A stretch of DNA of 64,000 nt from Aphanomyces cochlioides (lineage: Eukaryota; Oomycota; Saprolegniomycetes; Saprolegniales; Verrucalvaceae), in the NCBI GenBank assembly GCA_019828595.1, contig JAHQRK010000011.1, forward strand, positions 2,540,001 to 2,604,000. Reading direction: 5' to 3'. Each line of letters begins with the position of its first letter. The first letter of the stretch is position 1. The position numbers and the translations under genes were made by a program. The notes under the pieces were generated by a model, which saw only the letters and a list, made by a program, of their open reading frames with translations, did no database searches and was not told where the DNA came from. Positions 19,715 through 32,820 of this stretch are shown here, piece after piece.

Positions 19715-22700
19715 ATGTCCAACGCCAACAGCTGTTCCGAGCTCCGTGAGACCAACACTCACGGAGTCACCATCATTCCAGGTATTGTATCACCTCACCC
19801 ACTTTCGTCGTCCAATCAGGATGGCGGAAGTGGTGTGAGTAATGTCTCTACACCTAACCCTAGGGCCGAAGTGGAGGTCGAGTTCGACCCCAACAGCGTC
19901 TCTGGAGACCAATCTGCGTCTCGCTCCACCAGCGCTTCACCTGGTGCTCCACTCGCCGGAGTTCCAGGGGGGGTCAACCTCAGTGGGTCAGTGGTTGACC
20001 CCCAGACCACTGTCGTTAACTTGTCTAGCGAAGCCCTCACTCAGGAGGGCGAACCACTGGGGCCTTGTGCCTGTGGTGGCTGCTTCCCTGGACTCCAATT
20101 GGAGTCGATCCCCAGTGAAGGCGGCGAGAAAACGGGGTCCATGCCAGCCCTAGAGGCTACGAGGGCCCCCCCTATGGGCACACCCTGCGGTTCTGTCTAC
20201 TTCCCCCCAGGGGCCTCTTCGGAGGGGCGGGGGCGGTATCCCGATTTGGGTTCTCGCCGGAGCAATGGTGTACCCCAGTCACCGTGCTGCGGGGATGGCA
20301 TGGATTCCCCTTCTACCCCTGTCACTGGGGGTCTGGCCCCGGCCTTTCTCGTGACCAATGGGACTGAGCCAGCAGCCACCAACCGCGTCGCCCCCTGTGC
20401 TGAGCCTCCTAGAACGGGAGAGGAAGAAGAACAATCTCAAGAGGACGTGGATATGGTCTCTGGAGACGCCGAGGGGAAGGATTCTACTGAAACCGAGGCC
20501 TTGACCGACGAGGGAAATACTCAAATTCACTCTGAGGTTGATGGGTCAGGCGACATTAACGGCCAAGCGAAGCCGTGTGATACTCCTGGAGAAGTTATTC
20601 AAGAGGAACAATCGACAAACAATGACAATGACCAGTCAAATCAAGGCATTGTCGACAAATCCGTTGCTCAAGGAAATGGCGCTGTTGATCCTCCTACCGC
20701 GGCAGACAAAATACAAGGCGATCAAGAGCAACAAAACGCTGAAAAGGCCAATCCATGGACGCAAAAGACTCCCGGCAAGGATTCAGCTTCGTCCAAGAAA
20801 GATTCCAAGCAAGGCAATGCCCCCAAAGGCGCGAAACATCGCAACACTGGTGCTCATGCTTGCCGATGACGATATTGCGCGATGCGAGGCCATGGCGGAC
20901 GCATTCTACAAAGACTCTGGTGACATGGACGCCTTCATTGAAAACATTTTGCTCACCCCCCAGTCCCAAGTGTACGAGCTCACAGTCAAGTTGGGCGAAG
21001 CCTACAAGGACTGGTCCGAAAAAGTCATCTGCGATCAATTTGTCAAGGAAAATCCTGGTTCGTTATGGGGCTCCAAATTTCCGAACATTTTGATCCACAA
21101 GAAGAACCCACAGACCATTGTGATCTCAAGTTACAACTTGTCTACGTGCGTGGAAATGGGAGGCACAACGTTTCGACTTGGTGGCAAAGACTTCCTGGTT
21201 CCCAAGTACTCGCGTTATGGCAACAACTACTACGTTACGTTCAACAAGGTCAGTCACCCTTCGATGGCCAAGGCGATTGTCAAGAAAATGGCTGCATTGA
21301 CCAAGTCAGTGATAGCAGCATTCAACCCTACTGCTGGTCAGAACATCAAGTCGCCGCATTTGAGAGTCATTTTCAAGTCGTCTGCGCCTCCTGCAGTGCT
21401 GGTGCCAAAATCCGGCGACGCACTACGCGAAATCACCATTACGGATCCGTCGGGTCAGCCTTTTGTCGTCGTGTTTCAGCACAAGATCGCTGCTCTGAAC
21501 AAGACATTGCCTCCGTCGATTGTTTCACGACGTGCAGAGGCCAAGGCTGAAAAAGCGAAGGCAAAAGCGGCCAAGGCAGCGGCAAAATCTCCTCCGTCAG
21601 GAGAAAAAGAACCTGAACATGATGGAGACGATCATGATCAAGACCCTGGAACAAATGCGGAAGGCAAGGCCGACTCAACTGAGGCATCTGGAGATCGTCA
21701 AGATGAACAACCACAGCCAACAGCTCCTTCTCATGGCTCTGATGTCGATATGTCTGGTGACAGCGATCCCCCTAACAACAATGGACAAGACAAACAACAA
21801 GAAGATGTGGAAATGTCTACCAACGAATCGCCCGCTCTTGCTCCACCAAGTGAGCACCCAAGAACTCGCTGGACCTTCAATTGGTAACGGGCTACCGGTC
21901 TGGACCAGCTCCAAAACGTACTTTGCCTTCGTCCCCACGTTTGGATCCCCTGCCGACATCCAACCGTTTTCATATCCTCGAAGAAGACGACGTGGAACTC
22001 TCGTTTGAAGACTTTGCAGTGCCTCGAATTGTATTGGAAGATTCAAGTGCGCCACGCCCGAAAAAGACCAAAGGCAAAGCGAAGAAACAACGACTTAACA
22101 AGTCTGCTGCAGCCCACCTCGAATTGGCGAAGAAGATCATTCGAGATAAGAAAGTCGAAGGCAGTATCACCGAATGTCAACGCATTTTGCGAGATGATCC
22201 TCAGCTCGTTGCACATGCTATGTACGCACAAGATGAAGACCTCAGTTTGTTTCAGTCACTTGTTGCAACCAAGACTATTGAGCGCAAGATGGCTTTGTTA
22301 AAAGCTCAAGGCAAGCCTCACAACTACAAACATCACGTCAACTTCATGGCTCAATACAAGATTCACCCGTCAGAAATCTTGGAAGAATTGACCACGGACA
22401 TACCAGAGATCAAGCGCATCCTCTTTGCACTTGCTACGATTGACTTATTCCTCTCAAATCGGGCCCCAGACCTCTACACAAACTCGGAGGCACTGACTGT
22501 TCTATTGAACCAAGAAGCAACAAGATTGCCTGACACCAACTGCTTGACGGACTGGTCGCTGTTTGCTTTGATCGAAAACTTCAGCGACAATCTCGAGAAG
22601 TTCACTTTGCCGGCTCCCGTCTTGTCGGCCATCTCGATGCTCAAAAGCATCACCAACAATTACCACATCGACGAGCTCTGCAGCAAAGCTCACCACTCCA

Positions 22701-22750
22701 TGAACGCCGACGAAATTGATCCCCTCGATTTGGAGGACGATCAACTCTAA
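19715..22750 (+). pseudogene. LINE ORF1, two frameshifts (segment E)
   Basis: ORF1 starts at ATG 19715 in the usual context. A 2-bp loss at 20860/20861 (TGCTCATGCTTGCC against TGCTCATGCTATTGCC in C) shifts the frame, which then ends at 20869, leaving 384 codons. The subfamily 1-nt deletion follows 21856. The original frame reaches TAA at 22750. The protein would lack the ordered central region. Confidence 0.9.
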
Positions 22751-22961
22751 GGCTTCTATCCCCTGCTTCAATCCATTTCAACCTCCCCTCTCACCCCTCC
22801 ATTCTACTCATTTTCATCTGTACTCGTGATGAGTGACAACAACTTCTCCGATGTCCCAACTGAACTCGTGGACTGGGACCCACAAATCATCTCCCTCAAC
22901 ACCAATGGCTTCTCCAACAGTCATCGGTACATCCTCGACAAACTATCAAGTGTTCACGACG

Positions 22962-23005
22962 TTTCCTTTATCCAAGAAACCCGTTTCCTTTATCCAAGAA
23001 ACCCG
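22962..23005 (+). repeat. 22-bp tandem duplication in ORF2 endonuclease (segment E)
   Basis: Two adjacent copies of a 22-mer beginning TTTCCTTTATCC and ending AAACCCG lie at 22962-22983 and 22984-23005. Copies B, C and T have one. The same doubling is at 28723-28766 in copy F, so the event predates the E/F duplication. Confidence 0.93.
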
Positions 23006-25398
23006 TTTCCGCACGCCAAGTCTCCACGACCGTGTTGCGTTCCATTGGCAACGCATCACAAACCACGAAGGCTCTTTGTTCTTTGAAGAGCCTATTTACC
23101 CTGAAGTATCCACGTTGCCAGCCACTGGAGGTCTGGCTACGTTGATACATCCTCACTCTCCTTTGAAGAACGCCACTCAAGTCCCTCATGACAACCCAGT
23201 GCTTCGTGGTCGTTATCTACAAGTGCGATGTACTCTGGGTCCACTGACAGTCGTTCTCCACAATATCTATGCGCCGGCAGCCTTCCAACAACGAGCAAGT
23301 TACTTCGAAGAATTGCCACGCGACTTTCCTCCACATGCGCTCCACATTGTTGGAGGAGATTTCAACTGCACTCTCAACAAAGATTTGGATTCGTTGAGAC
23401 CCAGTACCTCCACCATGGCCGGCACCCTTCAACTGGAACAATGGATGCACAGTTTGTCTCTGGTGGATCTGTTTCGCCGTCAAAACCCCGTGGCAAGAAC
23501 CTTCACAAGTCCCACACTCACCAACCGACTCGACTACATCTTTTGTTCGTCCACCTTGGCGGGTCTTCGTCATTGGAAGGCGACGCACATGCCACACGTT
23601 CCACAGGCTGACCACGTGGCTTGTCGTATCATCACAAAGCGTCAAACATTGCGCCATGGCTCTGGATCATGGAAAGCTCCAACTTGGCTACTTCGTCTAC
23701 CACGAGCGGCCGAGATTGTTCATGGATGTCTGGATCGATTTTTGGACAAGTCTCCAACATTCCACAATATCTCCAAGGCCTACGACATGCTGGTCAATGA
23801 TATCCGCTCCCAATTCAAAGAATACCATTCTCAACGATTGGAGAAACAACGTCTGCCGTTGAAGAAGTTAGCTGTCGAGATCGCTTCGCTTTTGCAAGTC
23901 CCCAACATGCGTCAAGATGCAGTGCTGGTGGATCGAGTGCGAGACCTTCAAAAGCAAATTCACGAGCTGCAAGATCGAGACAAGCAGTTTCGTCAAGACC
24001 AGGCGTTCCAACTTCACTTGTATAAAGCAGAGCGCTCGTCCAAGTTCCACTTCATGTCCCCTGTCCCTACCCCCTTGAAGAAGACAGTCTTCAAAGAGTT
24101 GGTGGATGTCAATGGAAATGTTGTCTCCAATCAACAAGGCATGTCTGACGTCCTGGTCGACTACTACAAGGACTTGTTTGCAGCTCCCGAGGTGCAGCGA
24201 TCTGAAGTGTCGTCATTTCTGACCCCATTGACTCGACACAAGCAACTGCCAGAGCAAGCCCAGAAAGAGCTGTCGGCTCCCTTGCGCGCCAACGAGTTCT
24301 ATCATGCTATTCGACACAGCAGTTCGAACTCAGCGCCAGGTCCCAACGCTCTGCCATTCGAAGTCCTCAAACTTGCACCTCACAAGTGGTCGTTGGTATT
24401 GGAGCTGCTATTCACACACCAGCTCCATTCTCACCCTCGCTTGACTCCCATGCAACTTGTCAGTACGCTGGTGTTGCTGCACAAGAAAGGCCCCAAGTCA
24501 CAAGCCAAGAACTATCGGCCCATTAGCCTACTCAACACGGATGTGAAAATCCTGACGAGTATTCTGGCTTATCGACTCCAGCGCCACATTCGACACATCA
24601 TCCACCCGGACCAGCAAGGCTTTATCCGTCGAAGCAATATCCAAACCAATATTGCACGACTGGATGACATGCTGCACCACATCAAACTACACAGTCCGTC
24701 CTCGATGGTGGCACTGCTTGACTTTGAGAAAGCTTTTGATCGCGTGGACCACGCGTACTTGCTCCGCGTCCTCCGTCACTATGGCTTTCCCGAAACCTTT
24801 GTTGACATGGTTCGCGTACTGTACTCGGGCCGCAAGTCTCGCATCTTGGTGAACGGCTTCTTGTCCAAGCCAGTTCACATCTCACGCGGTGTGTTGCAAG
24901 GTGATCCACTGTCGCCACTTCTGTTTGTGATCGCTTTGGAACCGATGTGCCAACTCCTACGGCAACACTCCAACTATGGCATCAAGTGTGGGGATCGCTA
25001 CCACACTGGGAGTTACTTTGCCGACGACTCGCAACTCTATGCGGCAAATGAGACGTGCCTCCACCGGCAGCTTGCATTGGTTCAAACCTTTTGCGACAAG
25101 TCTGGTTTCCGACTCAACGTAGACAAGACCCAAATTCTGACCTACAGCCAGTTGAATGGGAACCTTGCCTCACTACAAGTTACTTCCGACAGTCCCGTGA
25201 AGGCTCTTGGTATCTTGGTTGCGCCCAATCTTTCTCCATTGGCACGTTTCAATTACGTGTTTGAGAAGTTTGTGGCTCGCTTGTCTTTGTGACTCTACAA
25301 GGCTCGAACCATGGCCGGAAAAGTCACTATCCTGCACAGCATATGTCTGCCTGTGTTATGGTACCAACTGGCTTTTGTCCCTGCCGACAAAGACCTGG

Positions 25399-25412
25399 CC
25401 AAAAAGATCGAC
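25399..25412. repeat. Target-site duplication, left side of LINE copy F
   Basis: CCAAAAAGATCGAC before F's 5' terminus, identical to 32807-32820 after F's 3' end. It is ORF2 coding sequence (AKKID) of the interrupted element. Confidence 0.92.
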
Positions 25413-25473
25413 ACTTCCGAATTTGCCTCGTACCCCTCAAGTCAAGAAGTTATCAAGTGCCGCCGCGCTCAAA

Positions 25474-28400
25474 ATGTCCAACGCCAACAGCTGTTCCGAG
25501 CTCCGTGAGACCAACACTCACGGAGTCACCATCATTCCAGGTATTGTATCACCTCACCCACTTTCGTCGTCCAATCAGGATGGCGGAAGTGGTGTGAGTA
25601 ATGTCTCTACACCTAACCCTAGGGCCGAAGTGGAGGTCGAGTTCGACCCCAACAGCGTCTCTGGAGACCAATCTGCGTCTCGCTCCACCAGCGCTTCACC
25701 TGGTGCTCCACTCGCCGGAGTTCCAGGGGGGGTCAACCTCAGTGGGTCAGTGGTTGACCCCCAGACCACTGTCGTTAACTTGTCTAGCGAAGCCCTCACT
25801 CAGGAGGGCGAACCACTGGGGCCTTGTGCCTGTGGTGGCTGCTTCCCTGGACTCCAATTGGAGTCGATCCCCAGTGAAGGCGGCGAGAAAACGGGGTCCA
25901 TGCCAGCCCTAGAGGCTACGAGGGCCCCCCCTATGGGCACACCCTGCGGTTCTGTCTACTTCCCCCCAGGGGCCTCTTCGGAGGGGCGGGGGCGGTATCC
26001 CGATTTGGGTTCTCGCCGGAGCAATGGTGTACCCCAGTCACCGTGCTGCGGGGATGGCATGGATTCCCCTTCTACCCCTGTCACTGGGGGTCTGGCCCCG
26101 GCCTTTCTCGTGACCAATGGGACTGAGCCAGCAGCCACCAACCGCGTCGCCCCCTGTGCTGAGCCTCCTAGAACGGGAGAGGAAGAAGAAAAATCTCAAG
26201 AGGACGTGGATATGGTCTCTGGAGACGCCGAGGGGAAGGATTCTACTGAAACCGAGGCCTTAACCGACGAGGGAAATACTCAAATTCACTCGGAGGTGGA
26301 TGGGTCAGGCGACATTAACGGCCAAGCGAAGTCGTGTGATACTCCTGGAGAAGTTATTCAAGAGGAACAATCGACAAACAATGACAATGACCAGTCAAAT
26401 CAAGGCATTGTCGACAAATCCGTTGCTCAAGGAAATGGCGCTGTTGATCCTCCTACCGCGGCAGACAAAATACAAGGCGATCAAGAGCAACAAAACGCTG
26501 AAAAGGCCAATCCATGGACGCAAAAGACTCCCGGCAAGGATTCAGCTTCGTCCAAGAAAGATTCCAAGCAAGGCAATGCCCCCAAAGGCGCGAAACATCG
26601 CAACACTGGTGCTCATGCTATTGCCGATGACGATATTGCGCGATGCGAGGCCATGGCGGACGCATTCTACAAAGACTCTGGTGACATGGACGCCTTCATT
26701 GAAAACATTTTGCTCACCCCCCAGTCCCAAGTGTACGAGCTCACAGTCAAGTTGGGCGAAGCCTACAAGGACTGGTCCGAAAAAGTCATCTGCGATCAAT
26801 TTGTCAAGGAAAATCCTGGTTCGTTATGGGGCTCCAAATTTCCGAACATTTTGATCCACAAGAAGAACCCACAGACCATTGTGATCTCAAGTTACAACTT
26901 GTCTACGTGCGTGGAAATGGGAGGCACAACGTTTCGACTTGGTGGCAAAGACTTCCTGGTTCCCAAGTACTCGCGTTATGGCAACAACTACTACGTTACG
27001 TTCAACAAGGTCAGTCACCCTTCGATGGCCAAGGCGATTGTCAAGAAAATGGCTGCATTGACCAAGTCAGTGATAGCAGCATTCAACCCTACTGCTGGTC
27101 AGAACATCAAGTCGCCGCATTTGAGAGTCATTTTCAAGTCGTCTGCGCCTCCTGCAGTGCTGGTGCCAAAATCCGGCGACGCACTACGCGAAATCACCAT
27201 TACGGATCCGTCGGGTCAGCCTTTTGTCGTCGTGTTTCAGCACAAGATCGCTGCTCTGAACAAGACATTGCCTCCGTCGATTGTTTCACGACGTGCAGAG
27301 GCCAAGGCTGAAAAAGCGAAGGCAAAAGCGGCCAAGGCAGCGGCAAAATCTCCTCCGTCAGGAGAAAAAGAACCTGAACATGATGGAGACGATCATGATC
27401 AAGACCCTGGAACAAATGCGGAAGGCAAGGCCGACTCAACTGAGGCATCTGAAGATGGTCAAGATGAACAACCACAGCCAACAGCTCCTTCTCATGGCTC
27501 TGATGTCGATATGTCTGGTGACAGCGATCCCCCTAACAACAATGGACAAGACAAACAACAAGAAGATGTGGAAATGTCTACCAACGAATCGCCCGCTCTT
27601 GCTCCACCAAGTGAGCACCCAAGAACTCGCTGGACCTTCAATTGGTAACGGGCTACCGGTCTGGACCAGCTCCAAAACGTACTTTGCCTTCGTCCCCACG
27701 TTTGGATCCCCTGCCGACATCCAACCGTTTTCATATCCTCGAAGAAGACGACGTGGAACTCTCGTTTGAAGACTTTGCAGTGCCTCGAATTGTATTGGAA
27801 GATTCAAGTGCGCCACGCCCGAAAAAGACCAAAGGCAAAGCGAAGAAACAACGACTTGACAAGTCTGCTGCAGCCCACCTCGAATTGGCGAAGAAGATCA
27901 TTCGAGATAAGAAAGTCGAAGGCAGTATCACCGAATGTCAACGCATTTTGCGAGATGATCCTCAGCTCGTTGCACATGCTATGTACGCACAAGATGAAGA
28001 CCTCAGTTTGTTTCAGTCACTTGTTGCAACCAAGACTATTGAGCGCAAGATGGCTTTGTTAAAAGCTCAAGGCAAGCCTCACAACTACAAACATCACGTC
28101 AACTTCATGGCTCAATACAAGATTCACCCGTCAGAAATCTTGGAAGAATTGACCACGGACATACCAGAGATCAAGCGCATCCTCTTTGCACTTGCTACGA
28201 TTGACTTATTCCTCTCAAATCGGGCCCCAGACCTCTACACAAACTCGGAGGCACTGACTGTTCTATTGAACCAAGAAGCAACAAGATTGCCTGACACCAA
28301 CTGCTTGACGGACTGGTCGCTGTTTGCTTTGATCGAAAACTTCAGCGACAATCTCGAGAAGTTCACTTTGCCGGCTCCCGTCTTGTCGGCCATCTCGATG

Positions 28401-28511
28401 CTCAAAAGCATCACCAACAATTACCACATCGACGAGCTCTGCAGCAAAGCTCACCACTCCATGAACGCCGACGAAATTGATCCCCTCGATTTGGAGGACG
28501 ATCAACTCTAA
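25474..28511 (+). pseudogene. LINE ORF1 split by 1-nt deletion (copy F)
   Basis: ORF1 starts at ATG 25474 and is open for 724 codons. After 27617 one G is missing relative to C, so the protein ends TRWTFNW at 27648. The remaining ~290 codons continue in another frame to 28511. The N-terminal product would keep the low-complexity, acidic, ordered and Ala/Lys regions and lose the basic and C-terminal helical parts. The same deletion in T, E and F means copies with it were mobilised, in cis as a split ORF1 or in trans. Confidence 0.9.
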
Positions 28512-28589
28512 GGCTTCTATCCCCTGCTTCAATCCATTTCAACCTCCCCTCTCACCCCTCCATTCTACTCATTTTCATCTGTACTCGTG

Positions 28590-31500
28590 ATGAGTGACAA
28601 CAACTTCTCCGATGTCCCAACTGAACTCGTGGACTGGGACCCACAAATCATCTCCCTCAACACCAATGGCTTCTCCAACAGTCATCGGTACATCCTCGAC
28701 AAACTATCAAGTGTTCACGACGTTTCCTTTATCCAAGAAACCCGTTTCCTTTATCCAAGAAACCCGTTTCCGCACGCCAAGTCTCCACGACCGTGTTGCG
28801 TTCCATTGGCAACGCATCACAAACCACGAAGGCTCTTTGTTCTTTGAAGAGCCTATTTACCCTGAAGTATCTACGTCGCCAGCCACTGGAGGTCTGGCTA
28901 CGTTGATACATCCTCACTCTCCTTTGAAGAACGCCACTCAAGTCCCTCATGACAACCCAGTGCTTCGTGGTCGTTATCTACAAGTGCGATGTACTCTGGG
29001 TCCACTGACAGTCGTTCTCCACAATATCTATGCGCCGGCAGCCTTCCAACAACGAGCAAGTTACTTCGAAGAATTGCCACGCGACTTTCCTCCACATGCG
29101 CTCCACATTGTTGGAGGAGATTTCAACTGCACTCTCAACAAAGATTTGGATTCGTTGAGACCCAGTACCTCCACCATGGCCGGCACCCTTCAACTGGAAC
29201 AATGGATGCACAGTTTGTCTCTGGTGGATCTGTTTCGCCGTCAAAACCCCGTGGCAAGAACCTTCACAAGTCCCACACTCACCAACCGACTCGACTACAT
29301 CTTTTGTTCGTCCACCTTGGCGGGTCTTCGTCATTGGAAGGCGACGCACATGCCACACGTTCCACAGGCTGACCACGTGGCTTGTCGTATCATCACAAAG
29401 CGTCAAACATTGCGCCATGGCTCTGGATCATGGAAAGCTCCAACTTGGCTACTTCGTCTACCACGAGCGGCCGAGATTGTTCATGGATGTCTGGATCGAT
29501 TTTTGGACAAGTCTCCAACATTCCACAATATCTCCAAGGCCTACGACATGCTGGTCAATGATATCCGCTCCCAATTCAAAGAATACCATTCTCAACGATT
29601 GGAGAAACAACGTCTGCCGTTGAAGAAGTTAGCTGTCGAGATCGCTTCGCTTTTGCAAGTCCCCAACATGCGTCAAGATGCAGTGCTGGTGGATCGAGTG
29701 CGAGACCTTCAAAAGCAAATTCACGAGCTGCAAGATCGAGACAAGCAGTTTCGTCAAGACCAGGCGTTCCAACTTCACTTGTACAAAGCAGAGCGCTCGT
29801 CCAAGTTCCACTTCATGTCCCCTGTCCCTACCCCCTTGAAGAAGACAGTCTTCAAAGAGTTGGTGGATGTCAATGGAAATGTTGTCTCCAATCAACAAGG
29901 CATGTCTGACGTCCTGGTCGACTACTACAAGGACTTGTTTGCAGCTCCCGAGGTGCAGCGATCTGAAGTGTCGTCATTTCTGACCCCATTGACTCGACAC
30001 AAGCAACTGCCAGAGCAAGCCCAGAAAGAGCTGTCGGCTCCCTTGCGCGCCAACGAGTTCTATCATGCTATTCGACACAGCAGTTCGAACTCAGCGCCAG
30101 GTCCCAACGCTCTGCCATTCGAAGTCCTCAAACTTGCACCTCACAAGTGGTCGTTGGTATTGGAGCTGCTATTCACACACCAGCTCCATTCTCACCCTCG
30201 CTTGACTCCCATGCAACTTGTCAGTACGCTGGTGTTGCTGCACAAGAAAGGCCCCAAGTCACAGGCCAAGAACTATCGGCCCATTAGCCTACTCAACACG
30301 GATGTGAAAATCCTGACGAGTATTCTGGCTTATCGACTCCAGCGCCACATTCGACACATCATCCACCCGGACCAGCAAGGCTTTATCTGTCGAAGCAATA
30401 TCCAAACCAATATTGCACGACTGGATGACATGCTGCACCACATCAAACTACACAGTCCGTCCTCGATGGTGGCACTGCTTGACTTTGAGAAAGCTTTTGA
30501 TCGCGTGGACCACGCGTACTTGCTCCGCGTCCTCCGTCACTATGGCTTTCCCGAAACCTTTGTTGACATGGTTCGCGTACTGTACTCGGGCCGCAAGTCT
30601 CGCATCTTGGTGAACGGCTTCTTGTCCAAGCCAGTTCACATCTCACGCGGTGTGTTGCAAGGTGATCCACTGTCGCCACTTCTGTTTGTGATCGCTTTGG
30701 AACCGATGTGCCAACTCCTACGGCAACACTCCAACTATGGCATCAAGTGTGGGGATCGCTACCACACTGGGAGTTACTTTGCCGACGACTCGCAACTCTA
30801 TGCGGCAAATGAGACGTGCCTCCACCGGCAGCTTGCATTGGTTCAAACCTTTTGCGACAAGTCTGGTTTCCGACTCAACGTAGACAAGACCCAAATTCTG
30901 ACCTACAGCCAGTTGAATGGGAACCTTGCCTCACTACAAGTTACTTCCGACAGTCCCGTGAAGGCTCTTGGTATCTTGGTTGCGCCCAATCTTTCTCCAT
31001 TGGCACGTTTCAATTACGTGTTTGAGAAGTTTGTGGCTCGCTTGTCTTTGTGGCTCTACAAGGCTCGAACCATGGCCGGAAAAGTCACTATCCTGCACAG
31101 CATATGTCTGCCTGTGTTATGGTACCAACTGGCTTTTGTCCCTGCCGACAAAGACCTGGCCAAAAAGATCGACAAGGCCATGCTTCAATTTATGCATGGT
31201 GAAGAAATCAACCCATCCTCCTCTGTCCATGGCCTCCGTTTGATCAAAAAGGAGATCCTATTCATGCCGAAGAAGTCCGGTGGCTTAGGCCTGCACCATG
31301 CACTTGCTTTATGGCAACAACACAACCGCTCTGTCATGATCAGATGCATTCAAGCCATCACCACCCCACCCCGCAAGTCTGCCATGTCCGCCTGGATTAC
31401 GCCGGGCTATACTCTCCTCGAGAAGGCTTTTCATCCATGGGGTTCCCCCCGAGATCTCCTCTTGGCAAATGGCTCTTCTGCATTCATCAGACAACTGTAC

Positions 31501-32661
31501 AAGAATCCCAATATCACTCCAATGTGGAAAGCCTTATTGAGTAGCTGGTTTGAATCCCGCTGGACTCCGTACGGCTGTCCAAATCACATCTCATCTTTGG
31601 ATGTTCCCCTTTGGCACAACTCGTATCTGCCTGGACTCGAAGACCTATACGATCAGTGCTCTACATCGACGCAAGACCAAGCCAATGTATTGGCGTCGCT
31701 TCACATCACGAAGTTGTCGCATTTGTTGACTCCGTGTCAGCGAGTTTGGCCAGCTTCGATCTTGTTCGACAAAATCAACCGTGCCTGCCGCCAAGCCAAT
31801 TTTGTCCCTCCAACGAAACAATGGATCTCAATCTTGGTGACCAAGTTATCACGATTGTTTGAGATTGTTTCTGAAGAGGATGCTCCCGTGTTCCACTTGC
31901 CGACGCCAAGCTCTGAATGGATGGAATGGCACTGGATAATTCACCCTGACTCGAGTCCGATCTTGTTGGCGCTTGCGACTTCGAAATCGGCTAAGATCAG
32001 AGCTTCTCCAGCTGTCAGCTCGTCCATTCTTCCTACCAAGCATCTCAACCTGCCATCCAACTTTTACGAAGACCCCAAGCGCCTTACCCAACTTGCCGCC
32101 TTCCTCCAACCCGACCACATTCTCCCTCGATATGGAGAGTTCATTTTCAAGACCCTTCTCCGCGCCAACGCCATGCAATATCTGTTTCAGTACCAAGACC
32201 CCAAGCCGACGTGTGTCTTCTGTCGTGTCAATGAGACGTACGAGCACTTCCTGTTCTCTTGTGGATATGGTCAATCTGTTTGGTATTTCTTCAAGGCGAT
32301 CCAGCGACTGCTCGAGTGTTCCTTTCCGTCCACGTGTCTGGAAATGTTCTACGAGACGCCCAAGCCGTCCGATGGATACTACATCCGTGGCTATCTGAAG
32401 ATCTGGCCGATTGTCCGAGCCTGCGTGTATTATCAAATATGGCTCCAACGTGCCGATCGCACCTTTCGACCCGACCTCACAGCGAAGAGTCCGATGGAAG
32501 TTGCCATTCATGCTGCCTCTTTGATCAAGCTACATCTACAACAGCTCCTGGTTGATCTCCCTCTCAAGAAGGGATACACCAAGGTATTCAATGTGCTCAA
32601 GCATCTATCTTCGGACCCCTGGTTACGTCAACACGCCATTCCTGACAGTGTCGTTTCATGA
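28590..32661 (+). pseudogene. LINE ORF2 with 22-bp duplication (copy F)
   Basis: The normal ATG at 28590 leads into the 22-bp duplication (28723-28766) and ends at 28847. The correct frame is open from the duplication to TGA 32661. It can be entered from an out-of-frame upstream stretch with ATG at 28612, which would give an ORF2 whose first ~46 residues are unrelated and lack the LNTNG strand of the endonuclease. QETRF, GGDFN, ADH, the RT motifs and the C-terminal finger remain. Arg in GFIRRSN is Cys here (30388). Probably inactive as endonuclease; RT could be intact. Confidence 0.88.
28723..28766 (+). repeat. 22-bp tandem duplication in ORF2 endonuclease (copy F)
   Basis: Two adjacent copies at 28723-28744 and 28745-28766, as in segment E. 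The duplication destroys the normal ORF2 frame. Confidence 0.93.
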
Positions 32662-32806
32662 GTGAGCTGACGGCTCACCACTTCATCTCCTGTTCAATGA
32701 CCACTTTGCCATATTCTGTTTTCCAAGTTCTATTTATACAGTACGAGGCAAATTAGTAAGTCATTAGGGCCTTTGCTCAAAAATAAGGTTAATACAACTC
32801 ATTTAA
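32662..32806 (+). other. 3' UTR of LINE copy F
   Basis: 145 bp with the GTGAGC-TGACG-GCTCAC hairpin at 32662-32678 directly after TGA, the 5'-complementary segment (GTACGAGGCAAATT) and the end ..CATTTAA, followed by CCA of the target duplication. Confidence 0.8.
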
Positions 32807-32820
32807 CCAAAAAGATCGAC
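32807..32820. repeat. Target-site duplication, right side of LINE copy F
   Basis: CCAAAAAGATCGAC, identical to 25399-25412. Copy T's ORF2 resumes in the next base. Confidence 0.92.

Larger units (their letters stand above)
19654..25412 (+). mobile_element. LINE segment E: 5759-bp partial duplicate of copy F
   Basis: E runs from the exact element 5' terminus to ORF2 residue ~856, the same point at which copy T is cut, and is then followed by another 5' terminus (copy F). It shares F's private 22-bp duplication in ORF2. Unequal crossing-over between T's body and the nested F would give precisely this: F-like 5' half, T-like cut point. Its own defects are a 2-bp deletion in ORF1 and a stop in ORF2. 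Confidence 0.85.
22829..25412 (+). pseudogene. LINE ORF2 with 22-bp duplication and nonsense codon (segment E)
   Basis: From ATG 22829 the frame is lost at the 22-bp tandem duplication (22962-23005), within the strand before QETRF, and ends at 23086. The correct frame is open again behind the duplication through endonuclease core and RT, until a Trp codon (residue 816 of intact ORF2) is TGA at 25290-25292. The segment is cut at residue ~856 by copy F. Confidence 0.9.
25413..32806 (+). mobile_element. LINE copy F: full-length, 7394 bp, both ORFs damaged
   Basis: F has complete 5' and 3' termini and 14-bp target duplications. Its length differs from copy C by +22 (endonuclease duplication), -6 (in-frame ORF2 deletion) and -1 (ORF1 deletion), which accounts for 7394 against 7379 bp. 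It carries the T/E/F subfamily variants. It interrupts copy T's ORF2. Confidence 0.93.
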
